DNA from: Mariniflexile sp. TRM1-10 | GTDB taxonomy: Bacteria; Bacteroidota; Bacteroidia; Flavobacteriales; Flavobacteriaceae | Direction: 5' to 3' | Length of the DNA: 64,000 nucleotides | NCBI RefSeq assembly: GCF_003425985.1 | Contig: NZ_CP022985.1 | Coordinates: 719,501-783,500 of the forward strand | Shown: piece after piece, positions 43,836 through 52,715 of the stretch | How positions within the stretch are numbered: position 1 is the first letter of the stretch | How the letters are laid out: every line of letters begins with the position of its first letter | Made by a program: the position numbers and the translations under genes | The notes under the pieces: model-generated | Database searches by the model: none | The model's input: the letters and a program-made list of their open reading frames with translations, nothing else | What the model was told of the DNA's origin: nothing

Positions 43836-46616
43836 ATGAAGAATATTTATCTCATTTTTTTGTTAATTTATGTGTCTTGCAATTCTAACAAAGAAGATTA
43901 TAGAGCGCGTCTTGATCTTGAAGGCGCATGGCAATTTTCTCTAGACTCTTTAAATATTGGTATGGAACAGCAATGGTATAATAGCAACTTAAATGATGTT
44001 GTTAAATTACCTGGGACTACAGATACCAATCAAAAAGGCATTCACAATAAAGACACGACCACCATGCACCTTAATAGAGTGTATAAATATGAAGGAGTCG
44101 CATGGTATCGAAAAAAAGTGGCCGTCCCCAAGAATTTTAACAATAAACATATTCAACTTTTTTTAGAACGCACCAAAGCATCAAAAATATGGATAGACAG
44201 TAGTTTTGTTGGAGAATCCAAACTACTTCAATCTGCTCAAACTTTCAATGTTTCTAATTATCTATCGCCTGGTGAGCATTATATAACTATTCAAATAAAT
44301 AATGATTTGAAACAAACGCCGTATGGCAATGTTCATATTTATTCAGATGACACACAAACCAACTGGAACGGTATCATTGGCGACATATACTTAGAAGCAT
44401 CGCCTAAAACCTATATTTCAAACCTTCAAGTATATCCAAATGTAGATGAAGATAAATTTGATGTTGAATTGGAAATAGAAAATCCTTTAAACTATAGCAC
44501 ATTTAATATTGAACTTGTTGTTGAAAAGACATATAAAGGTAAAACCACAAAACTAAAGTCACACAAATCGACCATCGATTATAAACCGAAAACAAAGTTA
44601 GTTTATGTATTTGATGAAAAACCAGACTTATGGGATGAATACGAGCAACCACTATATCTCTTAAAAGCAATCATATCCAACGAAAAAACGAAAGATGCTA
44701 AAACGGTTGGTTTTGGCATGCGAAAATTTGAAACGAAGGGTACACAATTTGCGATAAATGGGCGCACAACCTTTTTAAGAGGGAAACATGAAGCAGCCGT
44801 TTTTCCGTTAACCGGATATACACCCATGAATGTTGATGATTGGCTACGCGTTTTTAAAATTGCAAAATCCTATGGAATAAACCATTATCGCTTTCACACG
44901 TATTGTCCGCCAGAAGCTGCTTTTACCGCTGCCGACCAAGAAGGCATCTATATTCAAGCCGAGTTGCCATTCTGGGGTGGTTTGGAATCCCATACCATTG
45001 CCCAGGAGTTAAAAAAAGAAGGACTTGCCATGTTAAAAGCCTATGCAAATCACCCCTCGTTCGTTATGTTTTCACCTGGTAACGAAATATGGGATGGACA
45101 CGACAAGGTCGAAAAAATGATGCTTGCCTTTAAAAAGTTTGACTCTAGACCACTTTACACCATGGGTTCCAACAATAATATTGGTTATATGCCACCCACA
45201 GATTATGCCGATTTTTTTGTGGGCGCACGTATTCCTACAAACGGAAACACCATACAAGGACATACCCGATTAACCCATGCTTTTGCCGATGCCAATGACG
45301 GTGGCATATTGAATACTCTACAACCTTCAACCGAAATTAATTTCGACGATGCGGTTTCGCAATTAAGCATCCCAATTGTTGGCCATGAAATAGGGCAATA
45401 TCAAATATATCCAAACTATAAAGAAATTCACAAATACACAGGTGTTTTACGAGCTTGGAATTTAGAAGTTTTTAAGAATCGTCTTAAAAAATCTGGAATG
45501 CAAGAAATGGATAGTCTGTTTCAAAAAGCATCTGGAGCATGGTCTGCACTTTGCTACAAAGCAGAAATAGAAGCTGCTTTACGAACAAAAGGATTGGCAG
45601 GATTTCAGCTATTGGATTTACAGGATTTCCCTGGACAAGGCACTGCTCTTGTTGGTATTTTAGATGCCTTTATGGATAGTAAAAATGTCGTTACCCCGAA
45701 AGATTGGAAACAATCATGTAACGAATTAGCCATACTACCAGAGTTCCCCAAATACTGTTATATTAATAAAGAAAACTTCCAAGCAAAAATTAAAGTAGCA
45801 AATTATTCCAACACAACCATTAGTAACCCACTGCATTGGGAACTAAGAAAACAAGATGGAACCATGATACAGCAAGGTCATTTTTTAAATTTAAAGATTA
45901 TAAATGGACTAAATGATGTTGGAAGCATTAACATCCGTCTTTCGAGTATTTCTGAAGCTGAGAAATTAACCCTTCACACATATATAGTTAATACCAAATA
46001 TTCCAATTCCCATCCTATTTGGGTGTATCCAGCGAAAACAACTATTCAAATCCCTAATGATATTTTAGTAACAGAGGATTTAAATAATAATATACGCACC
46101 AAATTAAATCATGGAGCTAAAGTATTGCTATTTCCTCAAACCGAAGATGTAAAATCAACCAGTTTGCCAGGACATTTTCCTCCCGAATTTTGGAACTATG
46201 GCATGTTTAAAACCATTAGTGAACATGTAAACAGGCCTGTATCCCCAGGGACTTTGGGACTCTTAATGAATCCTGACCATAAGCTATTTAATTCTTTTCC
46301 AACCGATTTCCATACCAATTGGCAATGGTTTTCCATAATTAAAGCAAGTAATTCGTTGATTCTGGATAGTACCGCTAATGATTATTACCCGATTGTACAG
46401 GTAATTGATAACCTTGAAAGAAATCACAAATTGGGTTTAATCTTTGAATTTAAAGTTGGTAAAGGAAAATTGATAATTTGTATGTCTCAGCTAAACAAAA
46501 TGTTGGATAAACCAGAAGCGCTTCAATTGTATCAATCCATAATTAACTATATGAATTCTGAGGATTTTAAACCTAATTTTACACTGACTTCAAAAGAATT
46601 GGAAGAATTATTATAG
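43836..46616 (+). CDS. GH2-family glycoside hydrolase, lipoprotein, specificity uncertain
   Basis: 926 residues, lipobox IYVSC (Cys near 13). GH2 order: jelly-roll sugar-binding domain (about 25-190, GAWQFSLDSL, VAWYRKKVAVPKNF, WNGIIGDIYLEA), an Ig-like domain (about 195-290), then a TIM barrel (about 300-560; LRGKHEAAVFPLTG, GINHYRFHTYCPPEAAFTAAD). Likely acid Glu417 in SPGNEIWDG and likely nucleophile Glu518 in IVGHEIGQYQ. The C-terminal 350 residues are unassigned. GH2 beta-mannosidase would suit this locus, but the usual beta-mannosidase SEFG-type nucleophile motif is absent. Beta-galactosidase or another activity is possible. Confidence 0.85.
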   Translation: MKNIYLIFLLIYVSCNSNKEDYRARLDLEGAWQFSLDSLNIGMEQQWYNSNLNDVVKLPGTTDTNQKGIHNKDTTTMHLNRVYKYEGVAWYRKKVAVPKNFNNKHIQLFLERTKASKIWIDSSFVGESKLLQSAQTFNVSNYLSPGEHYITIQINNDLKQTPYGNVHIYSDDTQTNWNGIIGDIYLEASPKTYISNLQVYPNVDEDKFDVELEIENPLNYSTFNIELVVEKTYKGKTTKLKSHKSTIDYKPKTKLVYVFDEKPDLWDEYEQPLYLLKAIISNEKTKDAKTVGFGMRKFETKGTQFAINGRTTFLRGKHEAAVFPLTGYTPMNVDDWLRVFKIAKSYGINHYRFHTYCPPEAAFTAADQEGIYIQAELPFWGGLESHTIAQELKKEGLAMLKAYANHPSFVMFSPGNEIWDGHDKVEKMMLAFKKFDSRPLYTMGSNNNIGYMPPTDYADFFVGARIPTNGNTIQGHTRLTHAFADANDGGILNTLQPSTEINFDDAVSQLSIPIVGHEIGQYQIYPNYKEIHKYTGVLRAWNLEVFKNRLKKSGMQEMDSLFQKASGAWSALCYKAEIEAALRTKGLAGFQLLDLQDFPGQGTALVGILDAFMDSKNVVTPKDWKQSCNELAILPEFPKYCYINKENFQAKIKVANYSNTTISNPLHWELRKQDGTMIQQGHFLNLKIINGLNDVGSINIRLSSISEAEKLTLHTYIVNTKYSNSHPIWVYPAKTTIQIPNDILVTEDLNNNIRTKLNHGAKVLLFPQTEDVKSTSLPGHFPPEFWNYGMFKTISEHVNRPVSPGTLGLLMNPDHKLFNSFPTDFHTNWQWFSIIKASNSLILDSTANDYYPIVQVIDNLERNHKLGLIFEFKVGKGKLIICMSQLNKMLDKPEALQLYQSIINYMNSEDFKPNFTLTSKELEELL

Positions 46617-47048
46617 TAAAATACGAACGCATCATATTATCTAAAAATAATTACAATTTTAGGCTCAAACAAATTCAAATACGCCCTCTTTTAGAATCAA
46701 ATAAAATAATCCCCTAACAAAGTAAAACCTTAAAATATTATAATTTCCAAGGTTTTTGTAACCACTCGTTGAAAGTTAATTAAAGTGACCAGACTGGGCC
46801 TGAGATCTTATTTAAATACAACTTGTTTTTATTTTATTTAAACTGTTTTTTAATGCTTACTCTTAACGTTACTAACTGTAAGTTAGTGATAGCCCCCACT
46901 AAGGAACAACGGGAAGCCACAGACTTCGTCTAAAGCCTTATCAAACCCATACATAAATTTATTCAGCTGTCCATTGGAGATAAACATCGGCAACTCTCGA
47001 AAATCCAATTCCGAAATAGTTTTAAAATCAGTTGTAACGTTTAGACCC
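46617..47048. other. Intergenic region with a possible gene remnant
   Basis: 432 bases. On the minus strand an open stretch ending at the stop at 46883 reads LDFRELPMFISNGQLNKFMY, then GFDKALDEVCGFPLFLSGGY. This looks protein-like but has only a 34-codon ATG-initiated part (46987-46883), so it may be the tail of a lost gene. I do not recognise the family. The rest (46617-46880) holds nothing I can name; it should contain the GH2 transcript end. Confidence 0.35.
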
Positions 47049-47273
47049 TTAAAAAGTCAGAACATTTACCCATTTCAAAAGAAACATTATTGCAATCGCA
47101 AGTCCTCCACTAATGAATAAGGCAGCCGTCCAATAAAAAGTTCTCGTTCCCCATTGTTTCCACATTTTTTTGCCATATTCTTTTTCAGCATAGCCACCAG
47201 TTAGCTTCCAATAAAGAAAAGTAACCACTAAAAAAATCAAGATTGCCATTCCTATAATCCAATTTTTTTCCAT
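47049..47273 (-). CDS. Small two-helix membrane protein
   Basis: 74 residues: helix 1 at about 5-25 (WIIGMAILIFLVVTFLYW), a charged loop (YAEKEYGKKMWKQWG), helix 2 at about 46-68. Sensible composition, an ATG after an A/T-rich stretch and a membrane topology with a basic loop support a real gene. I do not recognise a family. It is on the opposite strand to its PUL neighbours and next to apparent gene remnants, so it may be a passenger from an earlier insertion. Confidence 0.6.
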   Translation of the reverse strand: MEKNWIIGMAILIFLVVTFLYWKLTGGYAEKEYGKKMWKQWGTRTFYWTAALFISGGLAIAIMFLLKWVNVLTF

Positions 47274-47696
47274 TTTTCAAATTTTTAATTTATCTGTTTT
47301 TAGTTGTTGTCAACGGTTACTATATAGCACTAAACTAAGCATTTTTTATATACAATGTTACCAGCCGCACTCACTTTTTTAGGATTTTTATTACGCAAAT
47401 ATATGCCGTTCCGAAATTCAGTGGCACGTTTTGGTTGCGCTTATTATGCCAGTCGGATTTATCTTTTGCGCACATAAAGCAGCCTTTATTCAGGACGTGG
47501 CACTTATTCCGTTGTATAGATTATCGCACTTTTGTTGCAAATCCAGTGGTACACTATGTCCGTTTTTGCACATGTAAGTACAGGACAGATATAATAGAAA
47601 TTAAAAATATATTTGTTTACATACCAACTAATAAGTGCATTATTTAAATGCATAAAAACCAAGCTTCGGCTTAAAAAATAACCAATTAAACTAATT
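47274..47696. other. Intergenic region before the PL11 gene
   Basis: 423 bases without a convincing gene; short frames here have unlikely composition. The part at about 47400-47580 (ccgttccgaaattcagtggcacg...gtggtacactatg) is more GC-rich than the PUL spacers and looks like decayed coding DNA or insertion debris. The PL11 promoter should lie at about 47600-47690. Confidence 0.35.
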
Positions 47697-50360
47697 ATGA
47701 AAACAAAACTTACCATTAAAAACACCCCGTTAGTTCATCAATTCACGGTTAAAAAACTATTTAAAAATAGGTTCCTTATGAGCCTGTCTTTAATTAGCAT
47801 CATGGCTCTTTGGAGTTGCTCACTTTTCGGACAACGTTACATGGAAAACCTTGACAGAGGATTAATTGCCATGCGAACCAATACTAACTCCGTGCTAATA
47901 AGTTGGCGGATTCCCGGTGACGAATACACCCAGAATGCTACCTACAATCTATATCGTGGGTCAACACTAATCGCTTCCAATCTTAACGTTTCAAATTATG
48001 TTGATGCAATCAGTACCGATAATTCTTATAGTGTAGCTGCTGTTATTGGAGGAACAGAGCAAGCACTTTCTGGCGCTACAGGTGTTAGGGGAAGTGGGTA
48101 TTTCACTATTCCCGTCAGATCGGTTAACGGTGGATACACTACCCATCATCTGAATGATGCCTCTGTTGGCGATCTGGATGGGGACGGGGAATACGAAATT
48201 GTTATAAAAAGACTCTCCAATGATGAATCCCCTACCTCACCCTATAATCACTATCTTGAAGCTTATGAACTTGACGGCACATTTATGTGGGCCATTGATT
48301 TGGGGCCCAATTTGTTACACGCGGTAGAGGTAAACTTTTTGGTATACGATTTTGATAATGATGGAAAGGCCGAAGTTGCTACCAGAACTTCAGATGGTAT
48401 GATAGACGGCTTAGGAAATAATATTGGCGACAGAGATGGGGACGGACAAATCAGCTATCGTTCTACAGCGTCACAAAATGGTCCTTTTTGGTTTAGAACC
48501 GAAGGACCCGATTACATATCAATATTTGATGGCGAAACAGGAGCAGAAATTGCATGGGATTGGTACATCGGTCTGGAACCAATAGCACAATGGGGGCTAC
48601 CGGGCCAAAACCTTTCTCAACTTGGTCACAGGGCTACCAAATGCATGTGGGCAGTTGCCTATCTCGATGGTGTAAATCCAAGCTTTGTAATCGGTAGAGG
48701 AATCTATAATCGAATAAAACTTGAAGCGTGGCATTTTAGAAATGGCTCTTTAACACAGGAGTGGGCTTGGGATAGCGATCCTAATGGTGTAGCCACTGCC
48801 TATACCGGACAAGGAAACCATAATCTTGCTGCCGGTGATGTTGATGGTGACGGGAGAGACGAGATAACTTATGGAGGCATGGCGGTTGATGAAAATGGCA
48901 ATGGTCTTTACTCCACCAGTTTTGGTCATGGCGATGCTGCTCATTTAGCAGATATTAACCCTGATATTGCCGGTCTGGAATATTTTAGCTGTCAAGAGTA
49001 TGCGAATGGCTCAACAATCCCGGGTATATCATTAAGAAATGCTGCTAATGGTACTATACAATGGGCAAATTGGTCCAGTGGTGATATTGGAAGATGTATG
49101 GCCGCAGATATAGATCCAAATTACAAAGGCATGGAAATATGGGGTTCTGATGGCTCTGGTCTTCGCAGCTGCACAGGTCAACTTATATCAACTGCAATAC
49201 CAACTTCTACGGGTGGTGGTGCTTCTTATAATTTTGGTATTTGGTGGGATGGCGATGTTCAACGTGAAATACTCGACAAAACTGTAATTGGTAAATGGAA
49301 TGGAACCGGGACCGGCAGAGTAGCCACATTATATAATATGGCGCCAATTTCTGATAATAATTCATCTAAATCCAATCCTAGCCTTATGGCCGATATTTTG
49401 GGTGACTGGCGGGAAGAAGTCATATACAGACGTACTGACAACACAGGTTTGATTGTTTTTGTTACTCCTTTCGTTACTAACCAAAGAATGTACACCTTAA
49501 TGCATGACCCTAACTACAGGTCAGCTATTGCATGGCAGAACAATTCGTATAACCAGCCTCCAAATCTTGGGTTTTATTTTGGTGGCGGAATGGATACACC
49601 ACCATCTCCTAATATTCAATTGGTAAATACTACCAGCGTTACCAACTATTATCAAATACAAAACCGAGGAACAGGTTTAGTAGTAGATGGATATGGTAAA
49701 ACGGGTAATGGTGATGACTGCAATCAATATGCCAACTCCACGAACCACAATAATTCATATTGGGAAATGGTAGATGTTGGTAATGGTTATGTACAGTTTG
49801 TAAACCGTGGAACAGGGATGATTCTTGATGGTATGGGACGTACTGCTAATGGATCTAATTGCGGCCAGTGGGCCAATACAACTAGTAATAATTCACAATG
49901 GTCCGTGCAACAATATAACGGCGATTATTACAGAATTCAAAATCGTGCTACAGGGTTGTTTTTAGATGGCATGGGAAGGACTGCTAATGGGTCTGTTGTT
50001 GGGCAATATGCAAATACTACCCATGTAAATGCACAATGGCTTTTAGTGGGCGACCCAGCCAATGCCAGTAAAGCAGCTTCATCTAAAAATTCGCTTGGTT
50101 TAGTTGTTAATGATGTTAAGCCCGAAGTGAAGATTTATCCCGTGCCATTTAAAAATGAATTTTATATAGATTTAGCTAAGGCAGGGAAGGTCAAACAAAT
50201 TGAGGTATTCAATATGCTTGGACAGCAAGTACGTTTAATAAAAGCAAATGACATTATAAATAAAATCACGAAAGTGAGTATTAATAGCGGTACAGGCATA
50301 TTCGCAGTTCAGATAGTTACAGAAAATGGCACTATAAATAAGACCATCATCAAAGAATAG
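47697..50360 (+). CDS. PL11-type rhamnogalacturonan lyase with ricin-like lectin and T9SS sorting domains
   Basis: 887 residues. Signal peptide with a late start (hydrophobic core about 28-45, SLISIMALWSC; cleavage near LFGQ). PL11 catalytic part at about 50-640: MENLDRGLIAMRT, DASVGDLDGDGEYEIVIKR, AAGDVDGDGRDEITYGGMA and LADILGDWREEVIYR, with Asp-rich calcium-binding loops of the eight-bladed propeller. A ricin-B-like lectin region (about 650-785) has three repeats of YYQIQNRGTGLVVDG type. A type A T9SS sorting domain ends the protein (about 815-887, YPVPFKNEFYIDL). It cleaves rhamnogalacturonan-I of pectin, a different substrate from the rest of the PUL. Confidence 0.9.
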   Translation: MKTKLTIKNTPLVHQFTVKKLFKNRFLMSLSLISIMALWSCSLFGQRYMENLDRGLIAMRTNTNSVLISWRIPGDEYTQNATYNLYRGSTLIASNLNVSNYVDAISTDNSYSVAAVIGGTEQALSGATGVRGSGYFTIPVRSVNGGYTTHHLNDASVGDLDGDGEYEIVIKRLSNDESPTSPYNHYLEAYELDGTFMWAIDLGPNLLHAVEVNFLVYDFDNDGKAEVATRTSDGMIDGLGNNIGDRDGDGQISYRSTASQNGPFWFRTEGPDYISIFDGETGAEIAWDWYIGLEPIAQWGLPGQNLSQLGHRATKCMWAVAYLDGVNPSFVIGRGIYNRIKLEAWHFRNGSLTQEWAWDSDPNGVATAYTGQGNHNLAAGDVDGDGRDEITYGGMAVDENGNGLYSTSFGHGDAAHLADINPDIAGLEYFSCQEYANGSTIPGISLRNAANGTIQWANWSSGDIGRCMAADIDPNYKGMEIWGSDGSGLRSCTGQLISTAIPTSTGGGASYNFGIWWDGDVQREILDKTVIGKWNGTGTGRVATLYNMAPISDNNSSKSNPSLMADILGDWREEVIYRRTDNTGLIVFVTPFVTNQRMYTLMHDPNYRSAIAWQNNSYNQPPNLGFYFGGGMDTPPSPNIQLVNTTSVTNYYQIQNRGTGLVVDGYGKTGNGDDCNQYANSTNHNNSYWEMVDVGNGYVQFVNRGTGMILDGMGRTANGSNCGQWANTTSNNSQWSVQQYNGDYYRIQNRATGLFLDGMGRTANGSVVGQYANTTHVNAQWLLVGDPANASKAASSKNSLGLVVNDVKPEVKIYPVPFKNEFYIDLAKAGKVKQIEVFNMLGQQVRLIKANDIINKITKVSINSGTGIFAVQIVTENGTINKTIIKE

Positions 50361-50389
50361 AACATAGTATCAATATTTATTATATTTCT

Positions 50390-50427
50390 AAACCTATCAG
50401 AAACCGTCGGTTTCTGATAGGTTTTTT
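50390..50427 (+). terminator. Rho-independent terminator after the PL11 gene
   Basis: A 16-bp perfect stem (AAACCTATCAGAAACC 50390-50405 and its complement 50409-50424, loop GTC) is followed by TTTTCT; the T-run begins in the stem. It starts 30 bases after the PL11 stop and can also act on the other strand. Confidence 0.9.
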
Positions 50428-50504
50428 TCTATGGTTTTTAAACGGCTTCCAATAAGAATGAAAGCTACAAAATATAATACCAAAATTCAGTAGACAAAAA
50501 AAAC

Positions 50505-50617
50505 ACGAATGTTGAATCTGTCAATGCCAAAATAAAAGCTTTTAAAATCCTGTTCAGAGGAGGAAAATCTAGCGCAGATGCCTCTGTAAAAAATCAATTA
50601 AAAAACCCGAAAAGCTG
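50505..50617 (+). pseudogene. Transposase C-terminal relic at the PUL/ftsZ junction
   Basis: An open plus-strand stretch without a start reads TNVESVNAKIKAFKILFRGG, then KSSADASVKNQLKNPKS and stop. The block ES.NAKIKAF...FRG is the pattern seen near the C-terminus of ISAon1-like DDE transposases of Bacteroidota, as I recall it. After FRGG the similarity is lost. The frame runs straight into the ftsZ terminator. This looks like the remnant of an insertion sequence at the right edge of the PUL. Confidence 0.6.
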
Positions 50618-50635
50618 AGGGATACTTTTCGGGTT
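50597..50635 (-). terminator. Terminator of ftsZ and the dcw cluster
   Basis: An 11-bp perfect stem (AACCCGAAAAG 50604-50614 and CTTTTCGGGTT 50625-50635) on the minus strand is followed by TTTTTAATTG. It lies 26 bases after the ftsZ stop. A decayed copy of this hairpin is present at 20651-20695. Confidence 0.88.
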
Positions 50636-50661
50636 CATAACTAAGTAAGGCCAGTATGCTT

Positions 50662-52659
50662 TTAATCTACATTATCATGTAAAAATGAATTATTGCTTCT
50701 TATTTGGATATCATCATTATCATCAAACCCAACGCTAGATCTAGACAAATCTGTTTCAGAAGAATGTTTTGCTTCATCTAAATTAACGCCTTGACGCTTA
50801 TAAGCTGGCACTCTTTCTATATCATCAATCTTGGCATTGTTGAATTTATAGTTAAAGTCTTTCATTTTACGTCTGCGTTCTTCAGCGCGCTCTTTAAGCA
50901 TTTCTGAAATAGGACTATTCATTGGATCTAATTCATCATCAGTGCTTTCTTCTTGAACAGGTGATTTAACCACTTTCTTTTCGAATACGACCTCTTGGTC
51001 AAATTCTTCTATCATCTCTTTGGCTTTTGCTTGCTTTTTGTTCATTGAAGATTCTACTTCTATATAATCTTCCAAAGCATAACGCATATCACCTTTTTCG
51101 GTTGTTTCGTTAACTGGTATTAACTCCACATAATCATTCACCGAAATTTTCTTAACATCATCGTCTAACTGAAATGATGTTATTTGGTCTTCTTCTTTTT
51201 CAACTTTATCGTTGGAAGATAAAGGTAAATCAAACGTTAATGTGATTTGTTTCTCTTCTTCAATATAATCTGAAACCACTTCTATATCGGCAATATCTTT
51301 GTCTTTTTTAGACATTCTAGTAACTGGTTTAATAATGAAATCGTCATCCTCCTGAACGTTTGCTCTTACCTCTTCATAAACTACTTGAATGTTTTTTATA
51401 AGTTCTGAAGTTGGTATTAAATCTATATTGTTGTCAATCGAAGGATTGCTAACTTTTTCTTCGTTTACAATCGTTTTTTCAGATTTAACAGGCTCATCTT
51501 CTTCAATATCAAAATCCAAAGTGTGCTTTACAACTGTGGGCTCTTTCTTTTCTTTTAACTCAATAACGGGAGCGATAATGACAGGTTCTTTTTCTTTAGG
51601 GCTGAAATCTAAATCTTCACTAACCAATGAATGCACAACCTTTTTTGTTTCGGTATTGGAAATTTCGTCTTGTTGCTCTATATTAAAACCTGTCGCAATA
51701 ATAGTTACAGCAATAGATTCTTCTAAACTTTCATCTTCCCCAACACCCATAATGATATTAGCACCATGACCCGCTTCATTTTGAATGTGGTCGTTTATTT
51801 CACCTATTTCATCAATGGTAATTTCGTGAGTTCCAGAAACTATTAGCAGCAATACATTTTTAGCTCCAGTAATTTTATTGTCATTTAACAATGGTGAATC
51901 CAAAGCTTTACGGATAGCATCTTGTGCACGGCTTTTCCCTGATGCCAATGCAGATCCCATAATAGCTGTTCCACTATTGCTTAATACGGTTTTAGCATCG
52001 CGTAAATCGATATTTTGTGTATAGTGGTGTGTAATAACTTCTGCTATACCACGAGCAGCTGTGGAAAGCACCTCATCGGCTTTAGAGAATCCTGCTTTAA
52101 AACCAAGATTGCCATATACTTCACGAAGCTTGTTGTTATTTATTACGATTAACGAATCCACCACATTTCTTAATTTCTCAATGCCAATTTGGGATTGCTC
52201 AATACGCATTTTGCCTTCAAACTGAAATGGCATGGTTACAATTCCTACGGTTAAGATATCTAAATCTTTAGCCATTTTAGCTATAATAGGTGCTGCACCG
52301 GTGCCCGTTCCACCTCCCATACCCGCTGTTATGAAAACCATTTTGGTATTGGTATCAAGCATATTTGAAATATCCTCGAAACTTTCAACCGCAGATTGTT
52401 CTCCAACTTGTGGGTTTGCTCCTGCTCCCAGCCCTTCAGTCAGGTTTACCCCTAATTGAATTTTGTTTGGTACACCGCTATTTTGAAGCGCTTGTGCATC
52501 TGTATTACAGATGTAAAAATCGACGCCTTTAATGCCTTGTTGGAACATGTGGTTAATGGCATTACTGCCGCCACCGCCAACACCAATAACCTTAATAACA
52601 TTTGATTGATTTTTTGGTAAATCAAATGCAATACTTTCGAATTCTTTCTTGCTGCTCAT
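50662..52659 (-). CDS. ftsZ: Cell-division protein FtsZ
   Basis: 665 residues. The tubulin-like GTPase core is at about 15-330: GVGGGGSNAINHM, the signature MGGGTGTGAAPIIAKMAKDL (about 110-130) and NNNKLREVYG. An unusually long, Asp/Glu/Lys-rich linker of roughly 300 residues follows, then a C-terminal tail (DDIQIRSNNSFLHDNVD) that should bind FtsA. Long linkers are common in Bacteroidota FtsZ. It polymerises at mid-cell to form the Z-ring. It follows ftsA by 56 bases and is the last dcw gene; its 3' end is duplicated in decayed form at 20.9 kb. Confidence 0.97.
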   Translation of the reverse strand: MSSKKEFESIAFDLPKNQSNVIKVIGVGGGGSNAINHMFQQGIKGVDFYICNTDAQALQNSGVPNKIQLGVNLTEGLGAGANPQVGEQSAVESFEDISNMLDTNTKMVFITAGMGGGTGTGAAPIIAKMAKDLDILTVGIVTMPFQFEGKMRIEQSQIGIEKLRNVVDSLIVINNNKLREVYGNLGFKAGFSKADEVLSTAARGIAEVITHHYTQNIDLRDAKTVLSNSGTAIMGSALASGKSRAQDAIRKALDSPLLNDNKITGAKNVLLLIVSGTHEITIDEIGEINDHIQNEAGHGANIIMGVGEDESLEESIAVTIIATGFNIEQQDEISNTETKKVVHSLVSEDLDFSPKEKEPVIIAPVIELKEKKEPTVVKHTLDFDIEEDEPVKSEKTIVNEEKVSNPSIDNNIDLIPTSELIKNIQVVYEEVRANVQEDDDFIIKPVTRMSKKDKDIADIEVVSDYIEEEKQITLTFDLPLSSNDKVEKEEDQITSFQLDDDVKKISVNDYVELIPVNETTEKGDMRYALEDYIEVESSMNKKQAKAKEMIEEFDQEVVFEKKVVKSPVQEESTDDELDPMNSPISEMLKERAEERRRKMKDFNYKFNNAKIDDIERVPAYKRQGVNLDEAKHSSETDLSRSSVGFDDNDDIQIRSNNSFLHDNVD

Positions 52660-52715
52660 AAATTCTGTTTTACTGGTATTATACTTTTACTTTTTGTTCT
52701 ATGGATATTTTTCTA

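Noticed and set aside
47435..47725. Short frames on both strands before the PL11 gene
   Set aside because: Unlikely composition, mutual overlap and no start context; treated as spacer or debris.
50662..52659. Very long FtsZ linker as an unusual fusion
   Set aside because: Low-complexity charged linker with a normal C-terminal tail; long linkers are common in this group and no extra domain is visible.
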